Origin: a virus
Virus record (IMG/VR): IMGVR_UViG_3300046722_000274
Coordinates: 1-37,998 of that record
Reading direction: 5' to 3' (one strand)
DNA: 37,998 bases
In this document: positions 8,818-15,234 of the stretch, piece by piece
Layout of the letters: every line of letters begins with the position of its first letter
Numbering within the stretch: position 1 is the stretch's first letter
Translations under genes and position numbers: made by a program
Notes under the pieces: generated by a model
What the model was told of the DNA's origin: nothing
Database searches by the model: none
The model's input: the letters and a program-made list of their open reading frames with translations, nothing else

Positions 8818-8990
8818 CGACCGTTCTTCTCGGCTACGAAGTCGCGCACCGCTTCCCTGCGGCTGAAGTACGGGGTGCCCTTGGCCAGTTGGGCGCGCAC
8901 ACCCTGGGGCAGCAGAACCGTTCGGCCGGTGTGGGTGTTCATGACGTGCAGGCCGTCTTCGCTGACCGCGTACCGCTTCGTCTTCGCCAT
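8814..8990 (-). CDS. Conserved-looking small protein of unknown function, 58 residues
   Basis: First gene of the 8990-8055 operon. The ATG at 8990 has a good ribosome site (GGAGAG about 8 bases upstream); an open extension upstream runs into the operator palindrome and is not favoured. The protein (MAKTKRYAVSEDGLHVMN...) is basic with an N-terminal beta-hairpin-like part and a C-terminal helix. The operator at 9049-9066 lies about 60 bases upstream, so it probably controls this operon. Confidence 0.68.
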   Translation of the reverse strand: MAKTKRYAVSEDGLHVMNTHTGRTVLLPQGVRAQLAKGTPYFSRREAVRDFVAEKNGR

Positions 8991-8997
8991 CTCGTGC

Positions 8998-9006
8998 TCT
9001 CCAGGT
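8998..9006 (-). promoter_or_regulatory. Ribosome binding site that fixes the 8990 start
   Basis: The - strand reads CCTGGAGAG just before the ATG at 8990. The same box precedes the starts at 10342, 14458 and 17705, and CCTGGAGA precedes 27881, so it is a stereotyped ribosome site in this genome. Confidence 0.6.
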
Positions 9007-9040
9007 GCTCGATCCGGTTGCTGTTGTGGGACCAGCGTAT

Positions 9041-9074
9041 GCCCGGAAGTTGCAAAACGTCGCAACTTCCGGGC
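9041..9074. promoter_or_regulatory. Operator embedded in a 13-bp perfect inverted repeat
   Basis: GCCCGGAAGTTGC (9041-9053) and its exact complement (9062-9074) flank the 8-base spacer AAAACGTC. The core 9049-9066 reads GTTGC-AAAACGTC-GCAAC, identical in 18 of 18 positions (opposite orientation) to the site at 22740-22757. It lies 17 bases after the stop of the 29-residue zinc-ribbon gene and upstream of the 8990 operon, so it may act as both operator and hairpin terminator. A weak -10-like TACGCT follows on the - strand. Confidence 0.7.
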
Positions 9075-9090
9075 CATCGTTACCGAGCTG

Positions 9091-9180
9091 TTACCCGTTG
9101 CCGGTTCCGTTGCACGTCGAACAGATCCGGCCGTTGACGATGCCGACGCCGTGACACTTCGGGCACTCTCCGTTAGCCAC
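9091..9180 (-). CDS. 29-residue DnaJ-type zinc ribbon protein
   Basis: The GTG at 9180, preceded by a strong GAGGAGAGA ribosome site, opens a 29-residue protein ending in TAA at 9091. It contains two CxxCxGxG motifs, CPKCHGVG and CSTCNGTG, exactly the pattern of the DnaJ cysteine-rich zinc region, and almost nothing else. Such isolated zinc knuckles may bind protein or nucleic acid. It lies 12 bases after the glycosyltransferase stop (9192) and is probably co-transcribed. The motif regularity and ribosome site make it likely to be real despite its size. Confidence 0.7.
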   Translation of the reverse strand: MANGECPKCHGVGIVNGRICSTCNGTGNG

Positions 9181-9191
9181 GATTCTCTCCT

Positions 9192-9806
9192 CTACCAGCG
9201 GTCCGGCTGACCGGACGTGTTGCCTGAGACGCCGGGGGCCCCGACGCCGTGGTGGTTCCAAACGAACGTCTGATCGTGCACGTGATGGAAGCGGGCGCCG
9301 GCGTTCAGCAGCTTCAGGAAGAAACCGTGATCGTCGTTCACCGCGCCGGTCTCGTCCTTGACGAATTCGAATCCTCGGACGAAATCAGCCCACTCGGTTT
9401 TCACCAGACACGTGGTCTGAATGTAGGCCTTGCGGCGCAGCAGTTCGGGGTCGAACACCGCGCCTCCGCCCCAATCGGGCTGACGCGGAATCTCGTCGCC
9501 GTACACATTCAGCACCCGAGGCAGTGAATAGACGACATCCGCGTTGGTGACGATAGCCGCTTCGCGCAACCGCTCCAGGTGGTTCGCCAGAAACTGGTCG
9601 TCGTCGTCTAGCACGGCGATCCACTCAGTTCTGGCCTTAGCCATAGCTCGGTTTTTGGTGGCCGCTGAACCGGTCCGCTCGTGATCCATCTCCACGACGA
9701 CGGCTGCCGGCGGGAGCGTCTGCCTGAGCACGCTGTTCAGCGCTCGGCGCAGCATGTCCGTACGCGTCGGGATGCTGGAGATGCACACCGTGATGTCGTT
9801 CGTCAC
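9192..9806 (-). CDS. Family 2 (GT-A fold) glycosyltransferase
   Basis: A 204-residue protein with the GT2 pattern: an N-terminal strand and loop CISSIPTRTDMLRRALNSVL, then ATKNRAMAKARTEWIAVLDDDD with the acidic DDDD (about residues 67-70) that binds metal and sugar nucleotide, and a downstream NDDHGF (acidic, probable base region). GTG at 9806 overlaps the methyltransferase stop by 4 bases (GTGA); another GTG lies 9 bases upstream. It is short for the family, so it probably holds only the catalytic domain. With the second glycosyltransferase and the methyltransferase it probably modifies a virion or host glycan. Confidence 0.85.
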   Translation of the reverse strand: MTNDITVCISSIPTRTDMLRRALNSVLRQTLPPAAVVVEMDHERTGSAATKNRAMAKARTEWIAVLDDDDQFLANHLERLREAAIVTNADVVYSLPRVLNVYGDEIPRQPDWGGGAVFDPELLRRKAYIQTTCLVKTEWADFVRGFEFVKDETGAVNDDHGFFLKLLNAGARFHHVHDQTFVWNHHGVGAPGVSGNTSGQPDRW

Positions 9807-10342
9807 TTCAGCCACAGATACGCCCCGATCGTGTAGTCGGCGTCCTTGCGAACTACCGACTTGTCGTGTCGGATCTTCATAGCGTTGTGCGCGAACCGGG
9901 GGAACCCGTAGATATCCCATTCGCTGATGTGCGCCTCGTGCTCGTTGCCCTCGCTCGGACCCTGCGGGCAGTGGCCGAGCGGCACTGAGACGATGACGCC
10001 CTTGGTGGCCCAGATCCACGCCCGGCGCAGCGCCGACGCGGCGTCGTTCTCGGTCATGTGCTCCAACACGTCACCGAGGATCACGACGTCGAAAGCGTCC
10101 GGTCCGATGTTGGCGTGCAGGACGTTCTCCACCATGACCTGCTCGTAGTGCAACTTCAGGTCGAACTGAGCCACGTACGGCTGGTGGATCTCAATCGCCA
10201 CCCACGTGGACCACGGCAGGATCGGCCGGAACAGCCGGCTGTAAACGCCGCTGCCCGCGCCGATGTCCAGGATCGTGGCCGGGCGCAATTCACGCAGCCA
10301 GTCCCTGATTTCAGCTTTGCAGAGGTTACTTGAGAATGGCAT
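9803..10342 (-). CDS. SAM-dependent class I methyltransferase
   Basis: A 179-residue protein with motif I ILDIGAGSGVYSR (residues 24-36), an acidic residue at the end of strand 2 (VAIEI) and motif II/III-like DVVILGDVLEHM (about 85-96). The pattern suits the small-molecule or sugar methyltransferases of class I rather than DNA methyltransferases, since no DPPY/NPPY motif is present. The ATG is preceded by CTGGAGAG. Lying between two glycosyltransferases, it probably methylates a sugar or a glycosylated product. The substrate is unknown. Confidence 0.83.
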   Translation of the reverse strand: MPFSSNLCKAEIRDWLRELRPATILDIGAGSGVYSRLFRPILPWSTWVAIEIHQPYVAQFDLKLHYEQVMVENVLHANIGPDAFDVVILGDVLEHMTENDAASALRRAWIWATKGVIVSVPLGHCPQGPSEGNEHEAHISEWDIYGFPRFAHNAMKIRHDKSVVRKDADYTIGAYLWLK

Positions 10343-10357
10343 CAGCTCTCCAGGGGG

Positions 10358-10477
10358 TTAAGAGCACGGGCAGAGAACCCAGCAGCCGCCGCACTTCTCG
10401 CACCGGTGGCTGTCGAGTGACTCTCCGCACTTCTTACAGGTCGGCGGTTCGGGCTTTGACGGCGCTTCCTTGGCCAC
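10358..10477 (-). CDS. 39-residue cysteine-rich zinc ribbon protein
   Basis: GTG at 10477, preceded by AAGGAG with 9-base spacing, opens a 39-residue frame ending in TAA at 10358. After a Lys/Pro/Glu-rich start it has CKKCGES, CEKCGGC and a CPC end, seven cysteines in 25 residues, typical of a double zinc ribbon. It overlaps the end of the glycosyltransferase gene by 44 bases and precedes the methyltransferase gene. The density and spacing of cysteines argue against chance. Function unknown, possibly a nucleic-acid or protein-binding knuckle. Confidence 0.7.
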   Translation of the reverse strand: MAKEAPSKPEPPTCKKCGESLDSHRCEKCGGCWVLCPCS

Positions 10478-11489
10478 TGCTCAACGCTCCTTCGTAGATG
10501 TCGTGCCAACGGTGAACGTTGGTCTCGATCGTTCGGGCCTTGGCCCATTCCTTCCACACACCGCGTTCGTCGTGAAGCTGCTGGGGGCTCGACACCAGAT
10601 CGGCGATGTGTTGCCGCCAGTTATCGCGTTCTCTCACTGGTGTTCCCGAACTGTATACGTGACGACCGGACACCTTCGCATACGGTCCCCAATTCGACAT
10701 CACGGGCACCGAGCCGATGGCCGCCGACTCCAGGATTCGGATGTCCGACTTGGACAGATTGAACTCAGTGCGAGCCAACGGAGCCAACGCCACGTGGAAG
10801 TCCAACGCGTCATAGTAATCGGTGATGCCCTGCTGAAACGGGGTGTGCCGAATAGCGCGCAGCGTGTTAGCCACCTCGGCGCTGTAGTCCGCGCCGATCA
10901 TGTGAAAGTCGATCTTGTTCGAGTAGTCCAGCGCTCGGCAGATGCCGGCGGCGTTGGCTTGCCAGTCGCCGAGGTGCGTTGGCGACCCCGCCCACCCCAC
11001 GGTGATCTTGTGTCCACGCCGGGCCCTGCGCGGCCGGTCGACCAGCGCTGCCGGCACGTAGTTGCCGACTACCCGGATCGGCGTTGTGGTGCGCTTGCTG
11101 ACCACCTCGGCCAGGTACGTGGTCGACACGGTCACCAGATCCGCATAGCCGAGGCAGGCGTCAAGCCTGCCCAGCAGCTCGGGCGCGGCCAGTCGGTGCG
11201 CGGGGTTGTCCGGCGGAATTGACCACATGTCGTCATCCAACTCGGCGACGACCATGGTCAGCGACTTCCGCGACCAGTGCCGCATGGTGCGCTGCGCCAC
11301 CTCGGTCATGGGCCGTTGCACCACCACGATGTCGGCCGGGGAGTTCACCCGGTTCTCGGGATAGCCGGTGCTCACCTCGACTTCCCACCCGTACAGGGAC
11401 TTCAGCGCCGCGAGCGGCAGCGCCAGGCGGTACCACTGGCTGCCGCCCGGGCCCGCCGACCAGCCGAAGATCGACCGTTTGCAACTCAT
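10434..11489 (-). CDS. Glycosyltransferase, GT-B type (GT4-like)
   Basis: A 351-residue protein with the two-domain layout of GT4-like enzymes: an N-terminal Rossmann domain (about 1-165, with DIVVVQRP and LTMVVAELDDD) and a C-terminal domain starting KITVGWAGSPTH and including IRILESAAIGSVPVMSNWGPY, the E-containing nucleotide-sugar-binding segment. The ATG at 11489 is preferred over a GTG 18 bases upstream because a -10 box (TACGAT, - strand) lies 6 bases before it and no ribosome site is present, which suggests a leaderless mRNA. It opens the - strand glycan-modification group. Confidence 0.85.
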   Translation of the reverse strand: MSCKRSIFGWSAGPGGSQWYRLALPLAALKSLYGWEVEVSTGYPENRVNSPADIVVVQRPMTEVAQRTMRHWSRKSLTMVVAELDDDMWSIPPDNPAHRLAAPELLGRLDACLGYADLVTVSTTYLAEVVSKRTTTPIRVVGNYVPAALVDRPRRARRGHKITVGWAGSPTHLGDWQANAAGICRALDYSNKIDFHMIGADYSAEVANTLRAIRHTPFQQGITDYYDALDFHVALAPLARTEFNLSKSDIRILESAAIGSVPVMSNWGPYAKVSGRHVYSSGTPVRERDNWRQHIADLVSSPQQLHDERGVWKEWAKARTIETNVHRWHDIYEGALSSGQGSAVKARTADL

Positions 11490-11495
11490 TGCAAC
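11478..11495. promoter_or_regulatory. Operator-like site over the glycosyltransferase start codon
   Basis: TTTGC-AACTCATT-GCAAC has both half-sites with the 8-base spacer of the phage operator family, although the spacer sequence differs. It covers the predicted transcription start and the ATG at 11489, so a bound protein would block initiation. Confidence 0.5.
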
Positions 11496-11501
11496 ATCGT
11501 A
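11496..11501 (-). promoter_or_regulatory. -10 box of a leaderless promoter for the glycosyltransferase gene
   Basis: On the - strand TACGAT is followed by 6 bases and then ATG (11489). The same geometry occurs at 22720, 27666, 28136 and 28469. No good -35 box is visible. Confidence 0.55.
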
Positions 11502-11505
11502 GCGC

Positions 11506-11523
11506 ACCGCAAAACGTCGCAGG
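11506..11523. promoter_or_regulatory. Degenerate operator-like site between divergent operons
   Basis: The 13-base core GCAAAACGTCGCA matches the strong operator exactly, but the outer bases differ (13 of 18 overall). It sits upstream of the -10 for the - strand glycosyltransferase and in the intergenic region before the + strand lysis cassette, so it could regulate either. Confidence 0.45.
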
Positions 11524-11597
11524 GCAAGTTACGCTCAGTGCACGACGCAACCTGGGCTCCGCTCGCGCGTCACGTTCCTACGTGAGGAGTACGTCCG

Positions 11598-11930
11598 ATG
11601 CCGGAAGGGTTCGACCCCACCGCCTGGTCAGGCGTGCTCGGCGTGACGGGCGGCTACTTCCTGTGCGTCTTGCTCGGCGTCTACGTGGTCCGCAAGTTCA
11701 CCACCGGCAAGTGGGTGACCCTCACCCAGCTGGAACGCGAGATCACGCAGGCCAGACTGGACGCCGAGACGTGGAAGACGATCGCGCGCGAGGCAGACGA
11801 CCGGGCCGACACCGACCGGGAGACCACGCGCGCGCTGCTCGCGGCGGCCAATGTGTCCGTACGCTCTGTCCAGCTGCTGAGCCAGCAACTCCCCGAGCAG
11901 CTCCCACAAGCAGCAGGTGAGGGAACATGA
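11598..11930 (+). CDS. Membrane-anchored coiled-coil protein of the lysis cassette
   Basis: A 110-residue protein with one transmembrane segment (about residues 14-31, VTGGYFLCVLLGVYVV) followed by a charged helical tail (about 40-100, LTQLEREITQARLDAETW...) likely to form a coiled coil. GAGGAG lies upstream of the ATG. This type is common at the start of actinophage lysis cassettes; it may act with the holin or as a spanin-like factor, but no lipoprotein signal is visible. Function is inferred from context. Confidence 0.7.
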   Translation: MPEGFDPTAWSGVLGVTGGYFLCVLLGVYVVRKFTTGKWVTLTQLEREITQARLDAETWKTIAREADDRADTDRETTRALLAAANVSVRSVQLLSQQLPEQLPQAAGEGT

Positions 11931-12154
11931 CCGGTTTTCGCTTCTGGCGGCACGAGCAGACCGAATCGTCCACGCCGACGCCTGACCCTGAGGCGCTGGA
12001 AGCGCTGCGTGTGCAGCGGGTGAAGCGCGAAGGCGCGGACGCCCGGCGCCGGCAGGCCGAGCCGATCGTGGACGCAGGCAGGCAGATCTGGGAGCGCAAC
12101 CACCTGGTTGAGTCCTTGGTGGCCGCCGCGCACCGCATCGCGGAGGGATCATGA
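11927..12154 (+). CDS. Small charged helical protein of the lysis cassette
   Basis: A 75-residue protein starting MTGFRFWRHEQTE, then almost entirely Arg/Glu/Ala-rich helix with an RNHLVESLVAAAHRI end. It overlaps the preceding stop by 4 bases (ATGA). From memory it resembles the short proteins annotated as DUF7620 in actinophage lysis regions (unchecked). No membrane segment is visible. Its coupling on both sides to membrane proteins suggests a role in lysis or at the membrane. Confidence 0.65.
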   Translation: MTGFRFWRHEQTESSTPTPDPEALEALRVQRVKREGADARRRQAEPIVDAGRQIWERNHLVESLVAAAHRIAEGS

Positions 12155-12456
12155 TCATCGCTGCGTGGGCGCTACAGCTGCTCGGCATCGGGCTGTCGGC
12201 GGCGTTCCTGGCCACCTACACCGTGACCGCGTGGAAGCCGTGGCTGCGGCGCAAGCAGACATCCGCGCAGCGGGCGGCCCGCCAACTCCTGTTGTCGCTG
12301 CCGGTGATGCTGCTGTCGCTGCTCACCCCCGGCGCGATCAACGCCGCACTCGGTCACACGGCGGTGTTCTCGTCGCCCAGCTCGGTAGCCGGCAAGGCCA
12401 TCGCGGTGGCGCTCCTGTGGTTCCCCTGGCGGCTCTGGTGGAAGGCGCGGCCATGA
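12151..12456 (+). CDS. Holin-like small membrane protein
   Basis: A 101-residue protein with three hydrophobic segments (about 4-24, 46-64 and 80-97) separated by basic loops (KPWLRRKQ) and a basic C-terminus (RLWWKARP). The layout fits a class I-like holin or another phage membrane protein. It overlaps its neighbours by ATGA on both sides and lies directly before the lysin gene. Another holin candidate follows the lysin, so which one triggers lysis cannot be decided. Confidence 0.65.
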   Translation: MIIAAWALQLLGIGLSAAFLATYTVTAWKPWLRRKQTSAQRAARQLLLSLPVMLLSLLTPGAINAALGHTAVFSSPSSVAGKAIAVALLWFPWRLWWKARP

Positions 12457-13424
12457 CGCTGCTCATCGCGGACACCAGCGGGTACCAGCCAAACTTCGAC
12501 TACGCCGGCAGCGGCCTGGACGGATTCGCGATCAAGGCGACCGAGGGGAGCACGTACCGGAACCCCACCTTCGCCGCGCAGCTCGCGCGGGCGCAGGTAA
12601 CCGGCAAGCCGACCATCGCCTACCACTACGTGCACGCCGGCGACGTGACCGGGCAGCTGGCCAACATCCGCGGCTACGTGCCCCGCTCGGTGCCGGTCAT
12701 GCTGGACCTGGAAGCGGGCGGCGACGTGGCCACCGCGCGAGCCCTGAGCGCGTCCCTGCGAGGCGCGGGCTACGTGGTGCCGCTGCTCTACTGCCCGGCG
12801 TGGTGGCTGTCGGCCAACGGCGGTCTGAACACCGACACCAGGGACATCGGCGCTCTGTGGTCCAGTCAGTACCCGGTCAGCGGCGCCGGCGCGTCCGCGG
12901 TCTACGCGGCGGCCGGCGGCGACGGCGGCGCGGGCTGGTCGGCCTACGGCGGCCAAGTGCCGGCGCTGTGGCAGTTCAGCAGCTCGATCAGCGTCGGCGG
13001 CTACTCGGCCATCGACGTCTCGGCGTTCCGGGGTTCCCGGGCGCAACTGGCCGCGCTGTTCGGCGGCACCCCACCCGGAAGGCCGGAAGCCATGGAATTC
13101 CTGATCGACCTGACCACCAGAGCAGCGGACGGCTCCTACCCCGATTGCGCCCGTGTGCAGGGCACGACGCTGATCGGCCATCCGAGCGCCGAGGCGTTCG
13201 CGCTCCAGGCGGCCAGCACGCCCGGCGCGGTCATCATCTACGGGATGGACCACCAGCGGTACGTGGACTCGGTGGCCGCGTCCGACGCCGTCAAGAAGCT
13301 GCCGGCGCAGCTGGCCGCGCAGTCCACGGCCCTGCTGGCCGCGGTGGCCGCCATCCCCGGCAACACCAGCGCCGCCAAGGTGCTGACCGTCAACCTGACC
13401 GGCACCGCCGGCCCGGCCAGCTGA
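12453..13424 (+). CDS. Endolysin, GH25 muramidase
   Basis: A 323-residue lysin. The N-terminal domain (about 1-205) fits GH25 lysozymes that cut the MurNAc-GlcNAc bond: LIADTSGYQ (D7), VMLDLEAGG (D85 and E87, the DxE catalytic pair), LWQFSS and IDVSAF near the domain end. The C-terminal 115 residues are of unknown type, with a helical segment AAQSTALLAAVAAIPGNTS, and may bind the wall or promote oligomerisation. The ATG at 12453 overlaps the membrane protein stop (ATGA); the open frame upstream is a shadow. Confidence 0.92.
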   Translation: MTLLIADTSGYQPNFDYAGSGLDGFAIKATEGSTYRNPTFAAQLARAQVTGKPTIAYHYVHAGDVTGQLANIRGYVPRSVPVMLDLEAGGDVATARALSASLRGAGYVVPLLYCPAWWLSANGGLNTDTRDIGALWSSQYPVSGAGASAVYAAAGGDGGAGWSAYGGQVPALWQFSSSISVGGYSAIDVSAFRGSRAQLAALFGGTPPGRPEAMEFLIDLTTRAADGSYPDCARVQGTTLIGHPSAEAFALQAASTPGAVIIYGMDHQRYVDSVAASDAVKKLPAQLAAQSTALLAAVAAIPGNTSAAKVLTVNLTGTAGPAS

Positions 13425-13435
13425 AAGGTTCGATC

Positions 13436-13810
13436 ATGAATGGAAAGGACACTGCCGAGCGCGCCGTCGCGACGGCGGTCCAGGCTCTGCTCGCCATCGG
13501 CACCGCTGGAGCAGCGCCGCTCGTTCTCCCTGGGCTGCCGGCGTGGGTCGGCATCCTGGCCGGCGTCGTGTTGGCCGTGGCTGCCGCTGTCGCCAAGTCC
13601 CTGGGAGTTTCAGCGCAGACCGCTGCTGCCCTTGCTACGGCGCGCCAGACCGTGGACACGGTGGCCGACCAGGTGACCCCGGCGTTCGCCAACACCAACA
13701 TCGACCTGAGCGCGCCCGGCCACGCCGCGGCGCAGGCCGCCGCGCCAGCCCGAACTGCGGCGCCGGTCATCACCACCCAGGCACCGCAGTTCGACCAGCC
13801 GACTGCCTGA
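13436..13810 (+). CDS. Holin candidate with two transmembrane segments
   Basis: A 124-residue protein with a short charged N-terminus (MNGKDTAERAVATA), two hydrophobic segments (about 13-32 and 36-54, the second WVGILAGVVLAVAAAVA), then an Ala/Thr/Pro-rich soluble tail. A hairpin of two membrane segments right after the lysin gene is typical of actinophage holins. AAAGG lies about 8 bases before the ATG. It ends the + strand lysis operon before a terminator. Confidence 0.72.
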   Translation: MNGKDTAERAVATAVQALLAIGTAGAAPLVLPGLPAWVGILAGVVLAVAAAVAKSLGVSAQTAAALATARQTVDTVADQVTPAFANTNIDLSAPGHAAAQAAAPARTAAPVITTQAPQFDQPTA

Positions 13811-13817
13811 ACCCGAT

Positions 13818-13852
13818 AGGGCCCCTGCTCGGTAGCAGCGAGTAGGGGCCCT
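13818..13852. terminator. Bidirectional hairpin after the lysis cassette
   Basis: AGGGCCCCT (13818-13826) pairs with 13844-13852; after a G/T mismatch CTCG (13828-13831) pairs with CGAG (13839-13842) around a 7-base loop. It lies between the holin stop (13810) and the end of the convergent - strand gene at 13854. Confidence 0.87.
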
Positions 13853-13853
13853 G

Positions 13854-14048
13854 TCACACCACGGGCATCGGCGCGTGCTTGATCTCATGGAAGCCGCCGG
13901 CTGCGCACAGGTCCCGGACGCAGAACGGTGACGCGAAGTTGGCAGACAGCCACGTCGACGGCAGCGGCTTTCCTTCCGTCAGATCGGTGGCTGCGTACTC
14001 GGTGAGCCGAGCCTCGCGGATGTCCGCGTAGCAGTGTTGGCACCTCAT
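13854..14048 (-). CDS. Small cysteine-containing protein after WhiB
   Basis: A 64-residue protein beginning MRCQHCYADIREARLTEY and ending with FCVRDLCAAGGFHEIKH: a CxxC pair near the start and another Cys pair with a nearby His in the second half, suggestive of zinc binding. The ATG at 14048 overlaps the WhiB stop by 4 bases. Last gene of the long - strand operon. No family recognised. Confidence 0.68.
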   Translation of the reverse strand: MRCQHCYADIREARLTEYAATDLTEGKPLPSTWLSANFASPFCVRDLCAAGGFHEIKHAPMPVV

Positions 14049-14458
14049 GCCGTCGTTCGCTTCCGGGGCGTCACGGTACCCACGTCGTATCCGCGGGCAG
14101 TGGCCCGGACCTTGACCCCTTCGGCCTTGGCCAGGATGTCCTTGGCCCGCTGGATGCTGCGCAACTCCTTTTCGGACAGCCCGCCCCACGTGCCATCCGT
14201 GATCTTGTGCGTGAACGCGTACTCACGGCACAGCGCCAGCACGGGGCACAGCGTGCACAGCCGCTTGGCCTTGTGGGTGTCTGGCGAGTTGCTGGGCTGG
14301 AACCACCACTCGGGATCGTAGGCCAGCTCCAGGCACTCGCCGTCATTCGTCCAGTCCGGCGGCTGCCAGCTGGTCTCGATCGCCGGGGACTGCTCGGGCC
14401 GATCCATCAGCCGCGCCGTTCTGCGGCTGCGCTGGATGTCGCTGGTATGCATTCTCAT
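14045..14458 (-). CDS. whiB: WhiB-family Fe-S transcriptional regulator
   Basis: A 137-residue protein with the four WhiB cysteines at C42, C68, C71 and C77 (C-x25-C-x2-C-x5-C), which bind a 4Fe-4S cluster, then GTWGG (residues 89-93), the turn that contacts the host primary sigma factor, and a basic C-terminus (TPRKRTTA) for DNA contact. WhiB proteins are found in Actinobacteria and their phages; TM4 phage WhiB is known to down-regulate host whiB2 and affect superinfection. Here a role in switching host transcription is inferred. A GGAGAG ribosome site precedes the ATG. Confidence 0.93.
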   Translation of the reverse strand: MRMHTSDIQRSRRTARLMDRPEQSPAIETSWQPPDWTNDGECLELAYDPEWWFQPSNSPDTHKAKRLCTLCPVLALCREYAFTHKITDGTWGGLSEKELRSIQRAKDILAKAEGVKVRATARGYDVGTVTPRKRTTA

Positions 14459-14479
14459 GGTCCACTCTCCAGGTGGTTG

Positions 14480-14974
14480 TCAGGCACTGACGATCTTGTC
14501 CTTGGGGTAGGTCACCGACAGCGGATCCGGCCACTGTAGGTCCATCCGAGCGGCGAACAGCGCGTGACGCTGCGCGTCGCGGGCATGGCCCATTCCCTTG
14601 GTCTGCTCCAGAATGCCAGCCGCGGCCAGCCGCCGATCGGTGGCCCATTTCTTGACCTGCGACGCCGAGCGCACCGACAGCTGGTGTGGGGGCAGGGAGG
14701 CGTGCAGCCAGCCGTTGACGCGCCGGGCGTGTTCTCCGCCCTTGGGCGTCCGGCTGCGCGTCGCTCGGCCGCGCACCACGAACGCCTCGGTGGCTACGTG
14801 GAACTCGTTCGGCAACGTGCCGCGGGCGCGCATCTCGGTCACCACGGCGTCGAACCGGTCCGGGAAGTCGCCGGCGGGGATCTGCTCCACGTGCAGGCAC
14901 TGGTACCGGCCGTCGACCAGTTCCAGCACAGCCAGCCCGGTGGTGCTGCCAGGGTCCACTCCGATGATGATCAC
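14480..14974 (-). CDS. RuvC-like Holliday junction resolvase
   Basis: A 164-residue protein with an RNase H-like fold: GVDPGSTTGLAVLEL at the N-terminus (catalytic D7), ATEAFVV (E63) and ARDAQRHALFAA (D133, H137), the acidic set of RuvC/YqgF-type nucleases that cut branched DNA. GTG at 14974 overlaps the HNH stop (GTGA) and is chosen; GTG at 14983, with AGGGAGGG upstream, is a good alternative. Probable role: resolving replication or recombination intermediates before packaging. It sits between HNH and WhiB genes in one operon. Confidence 0.85.
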   Translation of the reverse strand: MIIIGVDPGSTTGLAVLELVDGRYQCLHVEQIPAGDFPDRFDAVVTEMRARGTLPNEFHVATEAFVVRGRATRSRTPKGGEHARRVNGWLHASLPPHQLSVRSASQVKKWATDRRLAAAGILEQTKGMGHARDAQRHALFAARMDLQWPDPLSVTYPKDKIVSA

Positions 14975-15234
14975 GTCGCCCACCTCAGTTTCCCTCCCTG
15001 GTGGTCGTTGCACGGCCGGCAGGCAGGTTGGATGTTGCCCCGGACGTAGCGACCGCCGAGGCGGCCGGGGATGATCCGGTCGACGGTCAGGGTGTCGATC
15101 GTCAGATCCATCTCGCAGTGGTCGGACAGCTCCAGGAAGCACATGACCGTGACGCCGTCGCCGAAGGTGTCCAGCAGCCACTGACGCCGCGCTCGGCGCT
15201 CGGCGGCGCTTCCGCGCTGGTTGCCGTTGGGCAT
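14971..15234 (-). CDS. HNH endonuclease, 87 residues
   Basis: A small HNH protein: CFLELSDHC, then TLTVDRIIPGRLGGRYVRGN and IQPACRPCNDHQGG. The central Asn (GN) and the CxxCN end are present; the first His position reads Asp-Arg (VDRIIPG), a variant I recall in other actinobacterial HNH proteins, so activity is uncertain. The N-terminus is basic (AAERRARRQW). It lies between the SNF2 helicase and the resolvase and is more likely a repair or packaging-linked nuclease than a homing enzyme, as it does not interrupt a gene. Confidence 0.8.
   Translation of the reverse strand: MPNGNQRGSAAERRARRQWLLDTFGDGVTVMCFLELSDHCEMDLTIDTLTVDRIIPGRLGGRYVRGNIQPACRPCNDHQGGKLRWAT

Noticed and set aside
9128-9200. 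Site GTTGC...GTTGC near 9098-9114 as another operator
   Set aside because: Half-sites are direct rather than inverted and the spacing differs; it also lies inside the zinc-ribbon gene.
12151-13810. Deciding which of the two membrane proteins is the holin
   Set aside because: Both have holin-like membrane segments and flank the lysin; sequence alone does not separate holin from antiholin or accessory protein.
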